Shown here one piece after another: positions 7,783 through 15,194 of a stretch of 64,000 bases of DNA (its first letter is position 1; each line of letters opens with the position of its first letter). This DNA comes from an uncultured Lachnospiraceae bacterium (GTDB lineage Bacteria; Bacillota; Clostridia; Lachnospirales; Lachnospiraceae), in contig CALWPY010000001.1 in the NCBI GenBank assembly GCA_944383545.1, positions 167,980 to 231,979 on the forward strand, in the 5' to 3' direction. The position numbers and the translations under genes are program-made. The notes under the pieces were generated by a model. That model was not told the DNA's origin and did not search any database. It saw nothing but the letters and a program-made list of their open reading frames with translations.

Positions 7783-10095
7783 ATGAATATAAATGAATTT
7801 CTGGAGGGTCTGGATAAATTATTTTTTGATAAAAAAATAGATGAAGCGGGCGGATTTCTGAGAGAAGGAATAGCGAGTGCTGAGGCAGAAGGCGATATTT
7901 CCTCTCTTATATCCATTTTAAATGAGATGATAGGTTACTGCAGGGAAACCAGCAGATATGCCGAGGCTGAAAAATACAGTGATAAAGTGCTTGAAATTAT
8001 GAAAAGGGAAGGGCTTGAAGGTACGATTCCTTATGCGACCACGCTCCTCAATGTGGCAAATGCCATGCGTGCCGCCGGAAAACTTGATAAGTCTCTGAAT
8101 TTGTACAAGGAAGTTTTTAAGACGTATGATAAGTTTCTCGAAAAAACAGATTTTTCATATGCAAGCCTGTATAATAACCTGAGCCTTTTGTATCAGGAAA
8201 TGGGTGAATATGAAAAAGCCATTGACTGTCTTAAAAAAGCTCTTGCCATAGCAGAAAAGACGGAAGGAGCAGAGTTTGAGGTTGCGGTTACATATACAAA
8301 TCTTGGCGCAAGCGAGCTGAGGGTTAAGAAGTATGAAGAGGCAACAAAGCACCTTGAAAAGGCGGCTGAGATTTTTGAGCAGATAAAGGTGGCTGACAGT
8401 CATTATGCGGCGGCACTTTCAGCCATGGGCGAAGCACTTTTTATGGCAGGAGACCTTGAGGCGGCAGAGCGGTATTACGAAAAGGCGCTTGTCACCATAG
8501 AAAATTATCTGGGACGCACGGAGGCATATGACAGGGTAAAGGAAAGTCTTATGCTGGTAAGAAAAAAGTCAGGCAGGTTTGGAAAAGAGAGGATAAGCGG
8601 TGCGAAGCTGTGCAGGGATTTTTATGAAAATTACGGAGCAAAGATGATTCATGAAAAATTTCCCGAATATGAAGAAAGAATTGCCGTAGGACATGTGGGC
8701 GAGGGCTCTGACTGCTTTGGTTTTGATGATGAAATATCCGAGGACCATGATTTTGGAGCAGGTTTTTCCATGTGGCTTACAGATGAGGATTATGAAAAAA
8801 TCGGTGAAAGCCTGAGAAATGAATATGACAGACTGGTTTTAGAATATACAGGTGTTAAGGCTTTGAAAACAAGGCAGGCTGAAGGCAGAAACGGAGTATG
8901 CAAAATCAGAGATTTTTATAAAAGGCTTATCGGTTATGAAAAGGCTCCGTCAAGTATTAAGGAATGGAGCGTTATTCCTGAGTATGCGCTTTCCGCTTCT
9001 GTAAATGGTGAGATATACAGAGATGATTTGGGTGCTTTTACAGAAATAAGGGAAAAAATCAAAGTGTATTATCCCGATAAGTTATGGCTTCTTAAAATTG
9101 CCCAAAATTCAGCATTATATGGTCAGTCAGCTCAGTATAATTATATGAGAATGGCGGCGAGAGGTGAATGGACGGCTTCAGCAGTGGAAAGAGAAAAGGC
9201 GATATTATACGCTATGAGGCTCGTGTACCTTTTAAACAGAACTTATGCGCCGCATGATAAGTGGCTTAGAAGAGGTATGAACAGGCTTGAAAAATTAAAA
9301 GAAGCAGGTAAAATAATAGATGAGCTTGTCCTTACGGACATAAGGGATATTAACAACAATGCTGAAATGCTTGAAAATATAGCAATTATGCTGACAAACG
9401 AGATGCGCAGTCAGAATATTATATCAGGAGATGATGTTTTTATGGCAGATTTGGGAGAAAAAATAGCAGATAAGGCAGAACTGAATGAGCTTACCGTGGA
9501 TGAGCTTGCGGAAAAAATTGCAGAGCTTGAATTTGAAGCATTTGACAAGGTACAGAATGAGGGCGGCCGTGCGGCCTGTCAGAATGACTGGCAGACCTTT
9601 CATATTATGAGAAAAAGCCAGTATCTTACATGGGATAAAGACATGCTTATACAGTACCTTATGGATTTTAATGAATCATTAAAAAACGGTTGGAATATGA
9701 TAACTGAAAAGTATGGCAGAATGATGGAAAGCACTGCACCGCATGAATACGAAAAAATCAAAGACAAATTACCTGCCGTGTCAGAAGAAAAGAGGCAGAT
9801 TGTAAATGAAATCGTAAAGATTCAGGTGGAGTGGATGGAAGAATTTGCAGAAAAATATCCTAATCTTGCTTCTAATGCCAGAACAATTCATACAAAAGAC
9901 GATACTGAGTGGGACACCTCTTATGAGACATACTTAAGAGGAGAGCTTCTTACCTATTCACAGACGCTGCTTGGAATGTACGGACGTTTCATAGTAGATT
10001 TAAGCAGGGAAGGTAAAAACCTTGCATTTCTCACCATGGAAAATACCGTAAAAATGTATGGATATACAGACCTTGATGAGGCAGAAATAGTCTGA
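7783..10095 (+). CDS. TPR-DUF4037-DUF4125 fusion protein (putative nucleotidyltransferase-like)
   Basis: The 770-residue protein seems to be built of three parts. Residues 1-260 are tetratricopeptide repeats (for example ALAIAEKT and GEYEKAIDCLKKAL units). Residues about 275-500 resemble DUF4037, a nucleotidyltransferase-fold domain: the GEGSDCFGF motif at 307-314 and the DHD acidic pair at 321-323 match the usual G-S...D-x-D metal site. Residues about 560-765 resemble DUF4125, with the conserved NDWQTFHIMRKSQY stretch. No signal peptide or membrane helix is seen, so it is probably cytosolic. A ribosome site (AAAGGAG) precedes the ATG. It stands alone between accessory DNA and a terminator. 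The substrate and function are unknown. Confidence 0.75.
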   Translation: MNINEFLEGLDKLFFDKKIDEAGGFLREGIASAEAEGDISSLISILNEMIGYCRETSRYAEAEKYSDKVLEIMKREGLEGTIPYATTLLNVANAMRAAGKLDKSLNLYKEVFKTYDKFLEKTDFSYASLYNNLSLLYQEMGEYEKAIDCLKKALAIAEKTEGAEFEVAVTYTNLGASELRVKKYEEATKHLEKAAEIFEQIKVADSHYAAALSAMGEALFMAGDLEAAERYYEKALVTIENYLGRTEAYDRVKESLMLVRKKSGRFGKERISGAKLCRDFYENYGAKMIHEKFPEYEERIAVGHVGEGSDCFGFDDEISEDHDFGAGFSMWLTDEDYEKIGESLRNEYDRLVLEYTGVKALKTRQAEGRNGVCKIRDFYKRLIGYEKAPSSIKEWSVIPEYALSASVNGEIYRDDLGAFTEIREKIKVYYPDKLWLLKIAQNSALYGQSAQYNYMRMAARGEWTASAVEREKAILYAMRLVYLLNRTYAPHDKWLRRGMNRLEKLKEAGKIIDELVLTDIRDINNNAEMLENIAIMLTNEMRSQNIISGDDVFMADLGEKIADKAELNELTVDELAEKIAELEFEAFDKVQNEGGRAACQNDWQTFHIMRKSQYLTWDKDMLIQYLMDFNESLKNGWNMITEKYGRMMESTAPHEYEKIKDKLPAVSEEKRQIVNEIVKIQVEWMEEFAEKYPNLASNARTIHTKDDTEWDTSYETYLRGELLTYSQTLLGMYGRFIVDLSREGKNLAFLTMENTVKMYGYTDLDEAEIV

Positions 10096-10141
10096 ATAAC
10101 CTGACAATAAATCAGCATAGTATAATTTAATATACACGTAA

Positions 10142-10182
10142 AAAAGAGGGCTGAGCTTTTTTCACAGCCCTCTTTTCTCTTT
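10142..10182 (+). terminator. Terminator after the TPR fusion gene
   Basis: A 12-bp stem (10142-10153 with 10165-10176; AAAAGAGGGCTG) with an 11-nt loop ends in a run of T. Confidence 0.88.
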
Positions 10183-10227
10183 TGAAATAAAAACATAAAT
10201 ATACACAGAACATTTTAACATAAAATA

Positions 10228-10256
10228 TTGACTTTTAACTTTTCAAAAGTTAAAAT
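10228..10256 (+). promoter_or_regulatory. Promoter with a perfect 23-bp palindrome (probable autoregulatory operator)
   Basis: TTGACT (10228-10233) and TAAAAT (10251-10256) are 17 bp apart. The spacer is almost wholly filled by a perfect palindrome: TTTTAACTTTT (10233-10243), a central C, and AAAAGTTAAAA (10245-10255). A protein bound here would block RNA polymerase. The HTH protein encoded just downstream is the obvious candidate. Confidence 0.7.
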
Positions 10257-10291
10257 AAAATAAATTAAGTTAAAAAGAGGCGCAGGCGAAG

Positions 10292-11224
10292 ATGCATACA
10301 AATATTTTTGGAATTCCAATTAAATATGAAAAATGGACTAAAGAAAAATCCTTGCCATTATATATTACAGGAAGTTATGATTTTAAAACAGCAATCATAG
10401 ATACACAGAGATGTATAATGCTGACATTAAAAGAAGAGCTTGTAACACTTCCCGCGTTAAAAAAACATATAAAAAGAATTCAGGAGGTTGATAATGTTCC
10501 TGTAGTTTTAGCATTACCGGCTGTATCTTCTTACAGGAGAAAAAGTCTGATAGAGAACAAGATACCTTTTATAACAGATAAGCAGGTATATCTGCCGTTT
10601 ATTGGCGCACTTTTAATGGAAGAAAAAGAACCTGAAAAAGAAGTTGAAAAATTCATGTTTTCAACACAACAGTTGGTATTGTTTTACATTTACAATGGTA
10701 AACAGAAATTATATATGGCAGAGGCAACTGAAAAACTGCCATTTACTGCCATGACATTAAGCAGAGCGGTAAGACAGCTGGAAGCAGTCGGATTATTCAC
10801 AATCACAAAAGATGGTGTAAATAAAGTAATAGAAGCTAACTATGAAAGAGACGAGTTGTTTAAAAAATTAAAAAAATACTTTTCAAGTCCGGTGCGGGTA
10901 ACGGGGTATCTGGAAAAAACTAATCTGACAGATAACATGGTACCTGCCGGTGAAACTGCCCTGTCTGAAAAAACGATGCTAAATCCCGGAATAATAGCAA
11001 CATATGCCGTTTATCACAAATTGTTTGATAAAAAGCATCTTATGAATGAATTGGTTGACCCAGACAATCAGATATGCCTTGAGGTGTGGGAATATGACCC
11101 GAAACAGTTTGCAAAAGACAACACAGCCGACAGCTTATCAGTTGCGCTATCTCTTAAGGATTGTGAGGATGAAAGAGTAGAAGAAGCAGTTGAGGATTTG
11201 CTGGAAAAGGAGCTGAGGGAATAA
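10292..11224 (+). CDS. MarR/AbiEi-like winged-helix regulator, antitoxin-type, toxin partner lost
   Basis: The 310-residue protein has an N-terminal domain of about 110 residues of the kind that precedes MarR-like winged helices in clostridial gene pairs. A winged-helix region follows at about 120-185 (LPFTAMTLSRAVRQLEAVGL reads as the recognition helix and wing). The C-terminal domain has no obvious motif. From memory, such proteins are encoded with an overlapping AbiEii/AbiGii-type nucleotidyltransferase toxin and act as the antitoxin or repressor. Here the overlapping start of the second gene is present (TAATG) but the frame stops after 13 codons. A palindrome covers the promoter, which fits autoregulation. 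The start ATG is preceded by AGAGGCG. The family assignment is moderate. Confidence 0.6.
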   Translation: MHTNIFGIPIKYEKWTKEKSLPLYITGSYDFKTAIIDTQRCIMLTLKEELVTLPALKKHIKRIQEVDNVPVVLALPAVSSYRRKSLIENKIPFITDKQVYLPFIGALLMEEKEPEKEVEKFMFSTQQLVLFYIYNGKQKLYMAEATEKLPFTAMTLSRAVRQLEAVGLFTITKDGVNKVIEANYERDELFKKLKKYFSSPVRVTGYLEKTNLTDNMVPAGETALSEKTMLNPGIIATYAVYHKLFDKKHLMNELVDPDNQICLEVWEYDPKQFAKDNTADSLSVALSLKDCEDERVEEAVEDLLEKELRE

Positions 11225-11265
11225 TGGTTACTGGATTTACAAAATTTAAAGAAAGATTCAAATAA
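11224..11265 (+). pseudogene. 13-codon stub of an AbiEii-like nucleotidyltransferase toxin gene
   Basis: The ATG at 11224 overlaps the stop of the preceding gene (TAATG), the usual translational coupling of antitoxin-toxin pairs. The 13 residues (MVTGFTKFKERFK) match the way I recall such toxins beginning (M-V-T-G-x-x-K-F-K-x-x-F), after which a TAA ends the frame. The rest of a toxin of about 270 residues is missing before thiD begins 45 nt later. Too short for proof; a chance frame is possible. Confidence 0.4.
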
Positions 11266-11310
11266 AGGAATTTATTAATAATTTAGAAAAGAACAGGAAG
11301 GGATTACAGC

Positions 11311-12111
11311 ATGGATATAAAAAAGGTACTTACAATAGCGGGCTCCGATTCAAGCGGTGGAGCGGGAATTCAGGCGGACATAAAGACGATAACCTCACTC
11401 GGAATGTATGCAGAGAGCGCCATAACTGCTCTTACCGCACAAAATACCACGGGTGTTTACGGCATATGGGACACCTCGCCTGAATTTGTAAAAAAACAGA
11501 TAGACTGTATATTTGAAGATATAAGACCTGATGCAGTTAAAATCGGAATGGTGTCAAACAGTGAAATTATAAGTGCAATTCATGAGAGACTTACTTATTA
11601 CCGGGCAGAAAATATTGTTGTGGACCCTGTAATGGTGTCTACCAGCGGCTCAAGACTTTTGTCACAGGATGCAATGGATATGCTTATTGAAAAACTGCTT
11701 CCGATAGGGACGGTTATCACTCCCAACATACCTGAAGCAGAGGTCTTGTGCGGGTTTGGAATAAAGAATAAGGATGATATGGTAAAGGCCGCGGAAAAAA
11801 TTGCAGATATGATTTCCGGAGCCGTGCTTATAAAAGGTGGTCATAATGTAGACACAGAAACGGATGAAGTGGCTGACCTTTTATATAATAAAGGCGGTAT
11901 CAGGTGGTTTGTATCGCCTAAGATTGACAATCCTAATACACATGGAACAGGATGTACACTTTCTTCTGCAATAGCCTGCAAACTTGCTGAAGGAAAGACT
12001 TTGGAAGAAAGCGTTGGTGAGGCAAAAGAGTATCTTAACAGGGCTCTTTCAGCCGGGCTTGATATAGGAAAGGGCGCAGGACCTCTGCTTCATAATTATA
12101 TGCTTGTTTAA
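11311..12111 (+). CDS. thiD: Hydroxymethylpyrimidine/phosphomethylpyrimidine kinase ThiD
   Basis: A bifunctional kinase of thiamine synthesis that phosphorylates the pyrimidine precursor twice; some homologues act on pyridoxal for B6 salvage. The 266 residues show the ribokinase-like N-terminal motif AGSDSSGGAGIQADIKT (10-26), VVDPVMVS, KGGH, and the anion-hole/active-site motif THGTGCTLSSAIA near residue 210. The length is typical. It stands alone without other thi genes. No TPP riboswitch was found in the 45 nt before it. AGGAAGGG precedes the ATG. Confidence 0.92.
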   Translation: MDIKKVLTIAGSDSSGGAGIQADIKTITSLGMYAESAITALTAQNTTGVYGIWDTSPEFVKKQIDCIFEDIRPDAVKIGMVSNSEIISAIHERLTYYRAENIVVDPVMVSTSGSRLLSQDAMDMLIEKLLPIGTVITPNIPEAEVLCGFGIKNKDDMVKAAEKIADMISGAVLIKGGHNVDTETDEVADLLYNKGGIRWFVSPKIDNPNTHGTGCTLSSAIACKLAEGKTLEESVGEAKEYLNRALSAGLDIGKGAGPLLHNYMLV

Positions 12112-12170
12112 TATGTCCTGCCGACACTGGCATTATTACCGTCAAAACTGTCAAAACAGGCATATTTTAC

Positions 12171-12199
12171 TTGATGATGACTGATTTATATTGTATAAT
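12171..12199 (+). promoter_or_regulatory. Strong promoter of the tRNA-Ser (and probably pta)
   Basis: TTGATG (12171-12176) and a perfect TATAAT (12194-12199) are 17 bp apart and end 15 bp before the tRNA. Confidence 0.8.
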
Positions 12200-12213
12200 T
12201 AAGCGGTATTTAT

Positions 12214-12300
12214 GGAGACGTATCGAAGTGGTCATAACGAGCTGCACTCGAAATGCAGTTGTCCTTTTCGGGCACGTGGGTTCGAATCCCACCGTCTCCG
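12214..12300 (+). tRNA. tRNA-Ser, anticodon CGA
   Basis: The acceptor stem GGAGACG (12214-12220) pairs with CGTCTCC (12293-12299), with discriminator G. The anticodon arm CTGCA-CTCGAAA-TGCAG gives anticodon CGA, which reads UCG. A long variable arm (class II) and a GGTTCGAATCC T-arm are typical of tRNA-Ser. CCA is not encoded. No terminator separates it from pta. Confidence 0.96.
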
Positions 12301-12327
12301 CTTGACTATATGTAATGGAGGGAAAAA

Positions 12328-13341
12328 ATGTTTGGTTTTGGGCGATTAATTGATGTATTAAAAAAGAATCCTAAAAAGATTGTACTTACAGAAGGAACGG
12401 ATGCTCGTATTTTGGAAGCTTCGTCAAGACTTTTGGCAAGTAATTTCCTTCACCCTATTCTGATTGGAGACCCGGAGGAAATTCATGAGGTTGCAGAAGA
12501 AAGCGGTTTTAACATAAGGGGCTCTGAGATTATAAATCCGGCTGATTTTGAAGAAATTGACCAAATGGTGGAGCTGTTTTGTGAGCTTAGAAAAAGTAAA
12601 GGAGTGACACCGGAACAGGCAAGAGAATATGTTATGCAAAATAATTATTTTGGAACTATGCTTGTAAAAATGGGGTATGCCGATGCGCTTCTCGGAGGAG
12701 CTACATATTCTACGGCAGATACGGTGCGCCCTGCTCTTCAGCTTATCAAGACGAAGCCGGGCAATAATATCGTGTCTTCATGTTTTATTCTGGTAAGACC
12801 TGCTGCAACAGGTGACAATGAAGTTCTGGCTATGGGTGACTGTTCTATAAATATTAAACCTACAGAAGATGAACTGGTTGAAATTGCAGAAGAAACCATC
12901 AGATGTGCAAGATTATTCGGTATAGACCCGAAGGTGGCATTCCTCAGTTATTCAACATGGGGCTCAGGTAAGGGCGAGGACGTTGATAAAATGCGCAATG
13001 CGGCAAGAAAGACTAAGGAAAGATGCCCTGATGTGCCTATTGAAGGGGAAATTCAGTTTGATGCGGCGGTTTCTCCGAGGGTTGCGCAGAAGAAATGTCC
13101 TGATTCCGCTGTGGGAGGTCATGCAAATACATTTATTTTCCCTGATATTAACGCAGGTAATATCGGATATAAGATTGCACAGAGAATGGGAAGCTTTCAG
13201 GCATACGGACCTATTCTTCTGGGACTTAATTCCCCGATTAACGACCTTTCAAGAGGATGTACGGCGGCAGAGGTTTATTCAATGGCAATTATCACTGCTG
13301 CTTTGGCAGACAGCCGTGTACATAATGGAGATAACAAATAA
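12328..13341 (+). CDS. pta: Phosphate acetyltransferase
   Basis: Interconverts acetyl-CoA and acetyl phosphate, the first step of acetate production in fermenting anaerobes. The 337 residues give the single-domain form usual in Firmicutes. Recognisable stretches are VLTEGTDARILEAS (residues 19-32), LGGATYSTADTVRPALQ, SYSTWGSGKGEDVDKM and GANTFIFPDINAGNIGYK-type sequence near the C terminus. AcK (ackA), often adjacent, is not beside it. The start ATG follows TGGAGGG at 7 nt. Only 27 nt separate it from the tRNA-Ser, and no separate promoter is evident. Confidence 0.96.
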   Translation: MFGFGRLIDVLKKNPKKIVLTEGTDARILEASSRLLASNFLHPILIGDPEEIHEVAEESGFNIRGSEIINPADFEEIDQMVELFCELRKSKGVTPEQAREYVMQNNYFGTMLVKMGYADALLGGATYSTADTVRPALQLIKTKPGNNIVSSCFILVRPAATGDNEVLAMGDCSINIKPTEDELVEIAEETIRCARLFGIDPKVAFLSYSTWGSGKGEDVDKMRNAARKTKERCPDVPIEGEIQFDAAVSPRVAQKKCPDSAVGGHANTFIFPDINAGNIGYKIAQRMGSFQAYGPILLGLNSPINDLSRGCTAAEVYSMAIITAALADSRVHNGDNK

Positions 13342-13363
13342 ATGTATTAACATACAAAGCAAA

Positions 13364-13387
13364 AAATCAAAGTATTCTCTTTGATTT
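13364..13387 (+). terminator. Weak hairpin after pta
   Basis: A 9-bp stem (AAATCAAAG, 13364-13372, with 13379-13387) and a 6-nt loop lie just after pta. No clear T run follows, so terminator function is uncertain. Confidence 0.4.
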
Positions 13388-13483
13388 AGGTCTTATGATA
13401 AAAAAGAGCCTGGTATTTTGTGAATATAACTGAGGCGTCATGTTAAAAATATCTAAAAGCCTGAATATAAAAGGGGAGCTTAT

Positions 13484-14200
13484 ATGATTACACTTTTTGT
13501 TTTGACCTTTATTACAATTTCATTATTTATAAATAAAGATAAACCTCCCAAAAAGGAAGATACAATTTACAGAAAGATTTCCATGTTTACTCTTTCTGTA
13601 ATACTTAAGGTATTCAGAATAAGATTAAATGTTCAGGGAAAAGAAAAAATCCCTGATGAAAAATTTTTGCTGGTCTCCAATCATCTTTCCATGTTTGACC
13701 CTGTTATTTATTTAAAGACTTTCAGCAAAAATTATCTGGCCCTTGTATCTAAAAAAGAAAATTTTAAAATTCCTTTTGTCGGACGTTACATGGCTGCCAT
13801 AGGGTGCATAGCCATAGACAGGGAAAATAATAAAGATGCGGTGAAATCAATAAGTAAGGCACAGGATATGCTTCTTAAAAGCAAATATAACATTGGTATT
13901 TATCCCGAAGGCTGGATTAATAAAACTGATGAGCCGCTTCTTCCGTTTAGAAACGGAGCATTTAAGATTGCAAAGAAGGCAGATGTACCTATTGTAATTG
14001 CTGTTATCAGCGGAAGTAACAATATAAAATCAACAGGATTTTTACGCAGGAAAAATGTAAATATAGACATAGCAGGGGTTATTTCCAGAGAAGAAGTGGC
14101 AGAAAAAAGCACTGTGCAGATAGGTGATAAGGTAAGGCTCTGCATGACAGAATGCATTGTAAAAAGAAGAGAAGAACTGCAGGCGGCGGAATGTAAATAG
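13484..14200 (+). CDS. plsC: 1-acyl-sn-glycerol-3-phosphate acyltransferase (PlsC family)
   Basis: Adds the second acyl chain to lysophosphatidate in phospholipid synthesis at the inner membrane face. The 238 residues begin with a hydrophobic helix (1-16). The catalytic HX4D motif is at 67-72 (NHLSMFD) and the substrate-binding stretch YPEGWIN at about 142-148. The length is usual for the family. AAAGGGGAG precedes the ATG. It is flanked by pta and nfnA but has gaps of more than 140 nt on both sides, so it is probably its own unit. Confidence 0.9.
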   Translation: MITLFVLTFITISLFINKDKPPKKEDTIYRKISMFTLSVILKVFRIRLNVQGKEKIPDEKFLLVSNHLSMFDPVIYLKTFSKNYLALVSKKENFKIPFVGRYMAAIGCIAIDRENNKDAVKSISKAQDMLLKSKYNIGIYPEGWINKTDEPLLPFRNGAFKIAKKADVPIVIAVISGSNNIKSTGFLRRKNVNIDIAGVISREEVAEKSTVQIGDKVRLCMTECIVKRREELQAAECK

Positions 14201-14227
14201 TTACATGTCGTAATATGTGAATTGTGC

Positions 14228-14257
14228 TTGCAATATATATACTTTATATTATATAAT
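14228..14257 (+). promoter_or_regulatory. Promoter upstream of nfnA
   Basis: TTGCAA (14228-14233) and TATAAT (14252-14257) are 18 bp apart in very AT-rich DNA. A poor hairpin followed by seven T lies at about 14278-14308; it may be a weak terminator or leader structure. Confidence 0.55.
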
Positions 14258-14350
14258 GATTTCAAATTTGAGAACAGGCTGCTGATTATTATTGGCAGTT
14301 TTTTTCTGCAAACCAAACAGCAGAAGATGTAACAAAAAGGGAGAATAAAT

Positions 14351-15193
14351 ATGTATAAAATCTTAAAGAAAAGAGTACTTAATCCAACGGTTACACTGAT
14401 GGATATCGAGGCGCCTATGGTTGCCAGAAAAGCAGAGCCGGGGCAGTTCATAATTCTTCGTACAGATGAAGACGGAGAAAGAATTCCGCTTACCATTGCT
14501 GATTATGACAGAGAAAAGGGAACGGTTACAATCATTTTCCAGATAGTCGGAGCTACAACATTAAGACTTAATCAGCTTGAAGAAGGTGACTTTATACAGG
14601 ACTTCGTTGGACCTCTTGGAAGACCTACTCATACAGAAGGACTTAAAAAAGTTGCTGTAGTTGGTGGTGGTGTCGGATGCGCCATTGCATATCCTGTTGC
14701 AAAGAAGCTTCATGAAAAGGGTGTTGAAGTGCATGCGATAGTAGGATTTAGAAATAAAGACCTCGTTATACTTGAGGATGAATTTGAGGCGGCAAGCAGT
14801 AAGCTTGTTCTTATGACAGATGACGGAAGTTACGGAAAAAAGGGTCTTGTTACGGATGCGCTTAAGGAACTTATATTAAGTGGTGAGGAATATGACGAGG
14901 TTATTACCATAGGACCTCTTATTATGATGAAGTTTGTATGTGCTCTTACAAAAGAGTATGGTATAAAGACCGTGGCAAGTATGAATCCGATTATGGTTGA
15001 CGGAACGGGAATGTGCGGAGGATGCCGTTTAACTGTTGGCGGAAAGACAAAGTTTGCATGTGTTGACGGACCGGAATTTGACGGACACGAGATAGATTTT
15101 GATGAAGCAATGGCAAGAAGTATTACTTATAAAGATTTTGAACGCCATGCGTATGAAGAAACCTGTAACTTATTTAAAATGGAGGTGAAGTAG
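14351..15193 (+). CDS. nfnA: NADH-dependent reduced ferredoxin:NADP+ oxidoreductase subunit A
   Basis: Small subunit of the electron-bifurcating NfnAB transhydrogenase, which couples NADH and reduced ferredoxin oxidation to NADP+ reduction. The 280 residues have an N-terminal FAD-binding beta-barrel with RIPLTIAD (about 44-51), an NAD(H) domain with VGGGVGCAIA (about 103-112), and a C-terminal [2Fe-2S] site with Cys residues in MCGGCR and FACVDGPEFDG. It resembles dihydroorotate dehydrogenase electron-transfer subunits, but the adjacent GltD-like partner decides the assignment. Its stop is 1 nt before nfnB. Confidence 0.88.
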   Translation: MYKILKKRVLNPTVTLMDIEAPMVARKAEPGQFIILRTDEDGERIPLTIADYDREKGTVTIIFQIVGATTLRLNQLEEGDFIQDFVGPLGRPTHTEGLKKVAVVGGGVGCAIAYPVAKKLHEKGVEVHAIVGFRNKDLVILEDEFEAASSKLVLMTDDGSYGKKGLVTDALKELILSGEEYDEVITIGPLIMMKFVCALTKEYGIKTVASMNPIMVDGTGMCGGCRLTVGGKTKFACVDGPEFDGHEIDFDEAMARSITYKDFERHAYEETCNLFKMEVK

Positions 15194-15194
15194 G

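Noticed and set aside
11225..11310. TPP riboswitch before thiD
   Set aside because: The CTGAGA and ACC(T/C)GA-type conserved elements are missing and the gap is only 45 nt after the stub.
12983..13384. 133-codon plus-strand frame overlapping pta
   Set aside because: It lies inside pta in another frame, has no ribosome site and no recognisable motifs.
14278..14308. Intrinsic terminator after plsC
   Set aside because: A T7 run is present, but the only stem is four base pairs long; kept only as a note in the promoter entry.
13900..14496. 198-codon open frame on the minus strand across plsC and nfnA starts
   Set aside because: It is antisense to the well-supported plsC and overlaps the nfnA promoter; its residue composition (long Ser/Ile/Phe runs) is that of a shadow frame.
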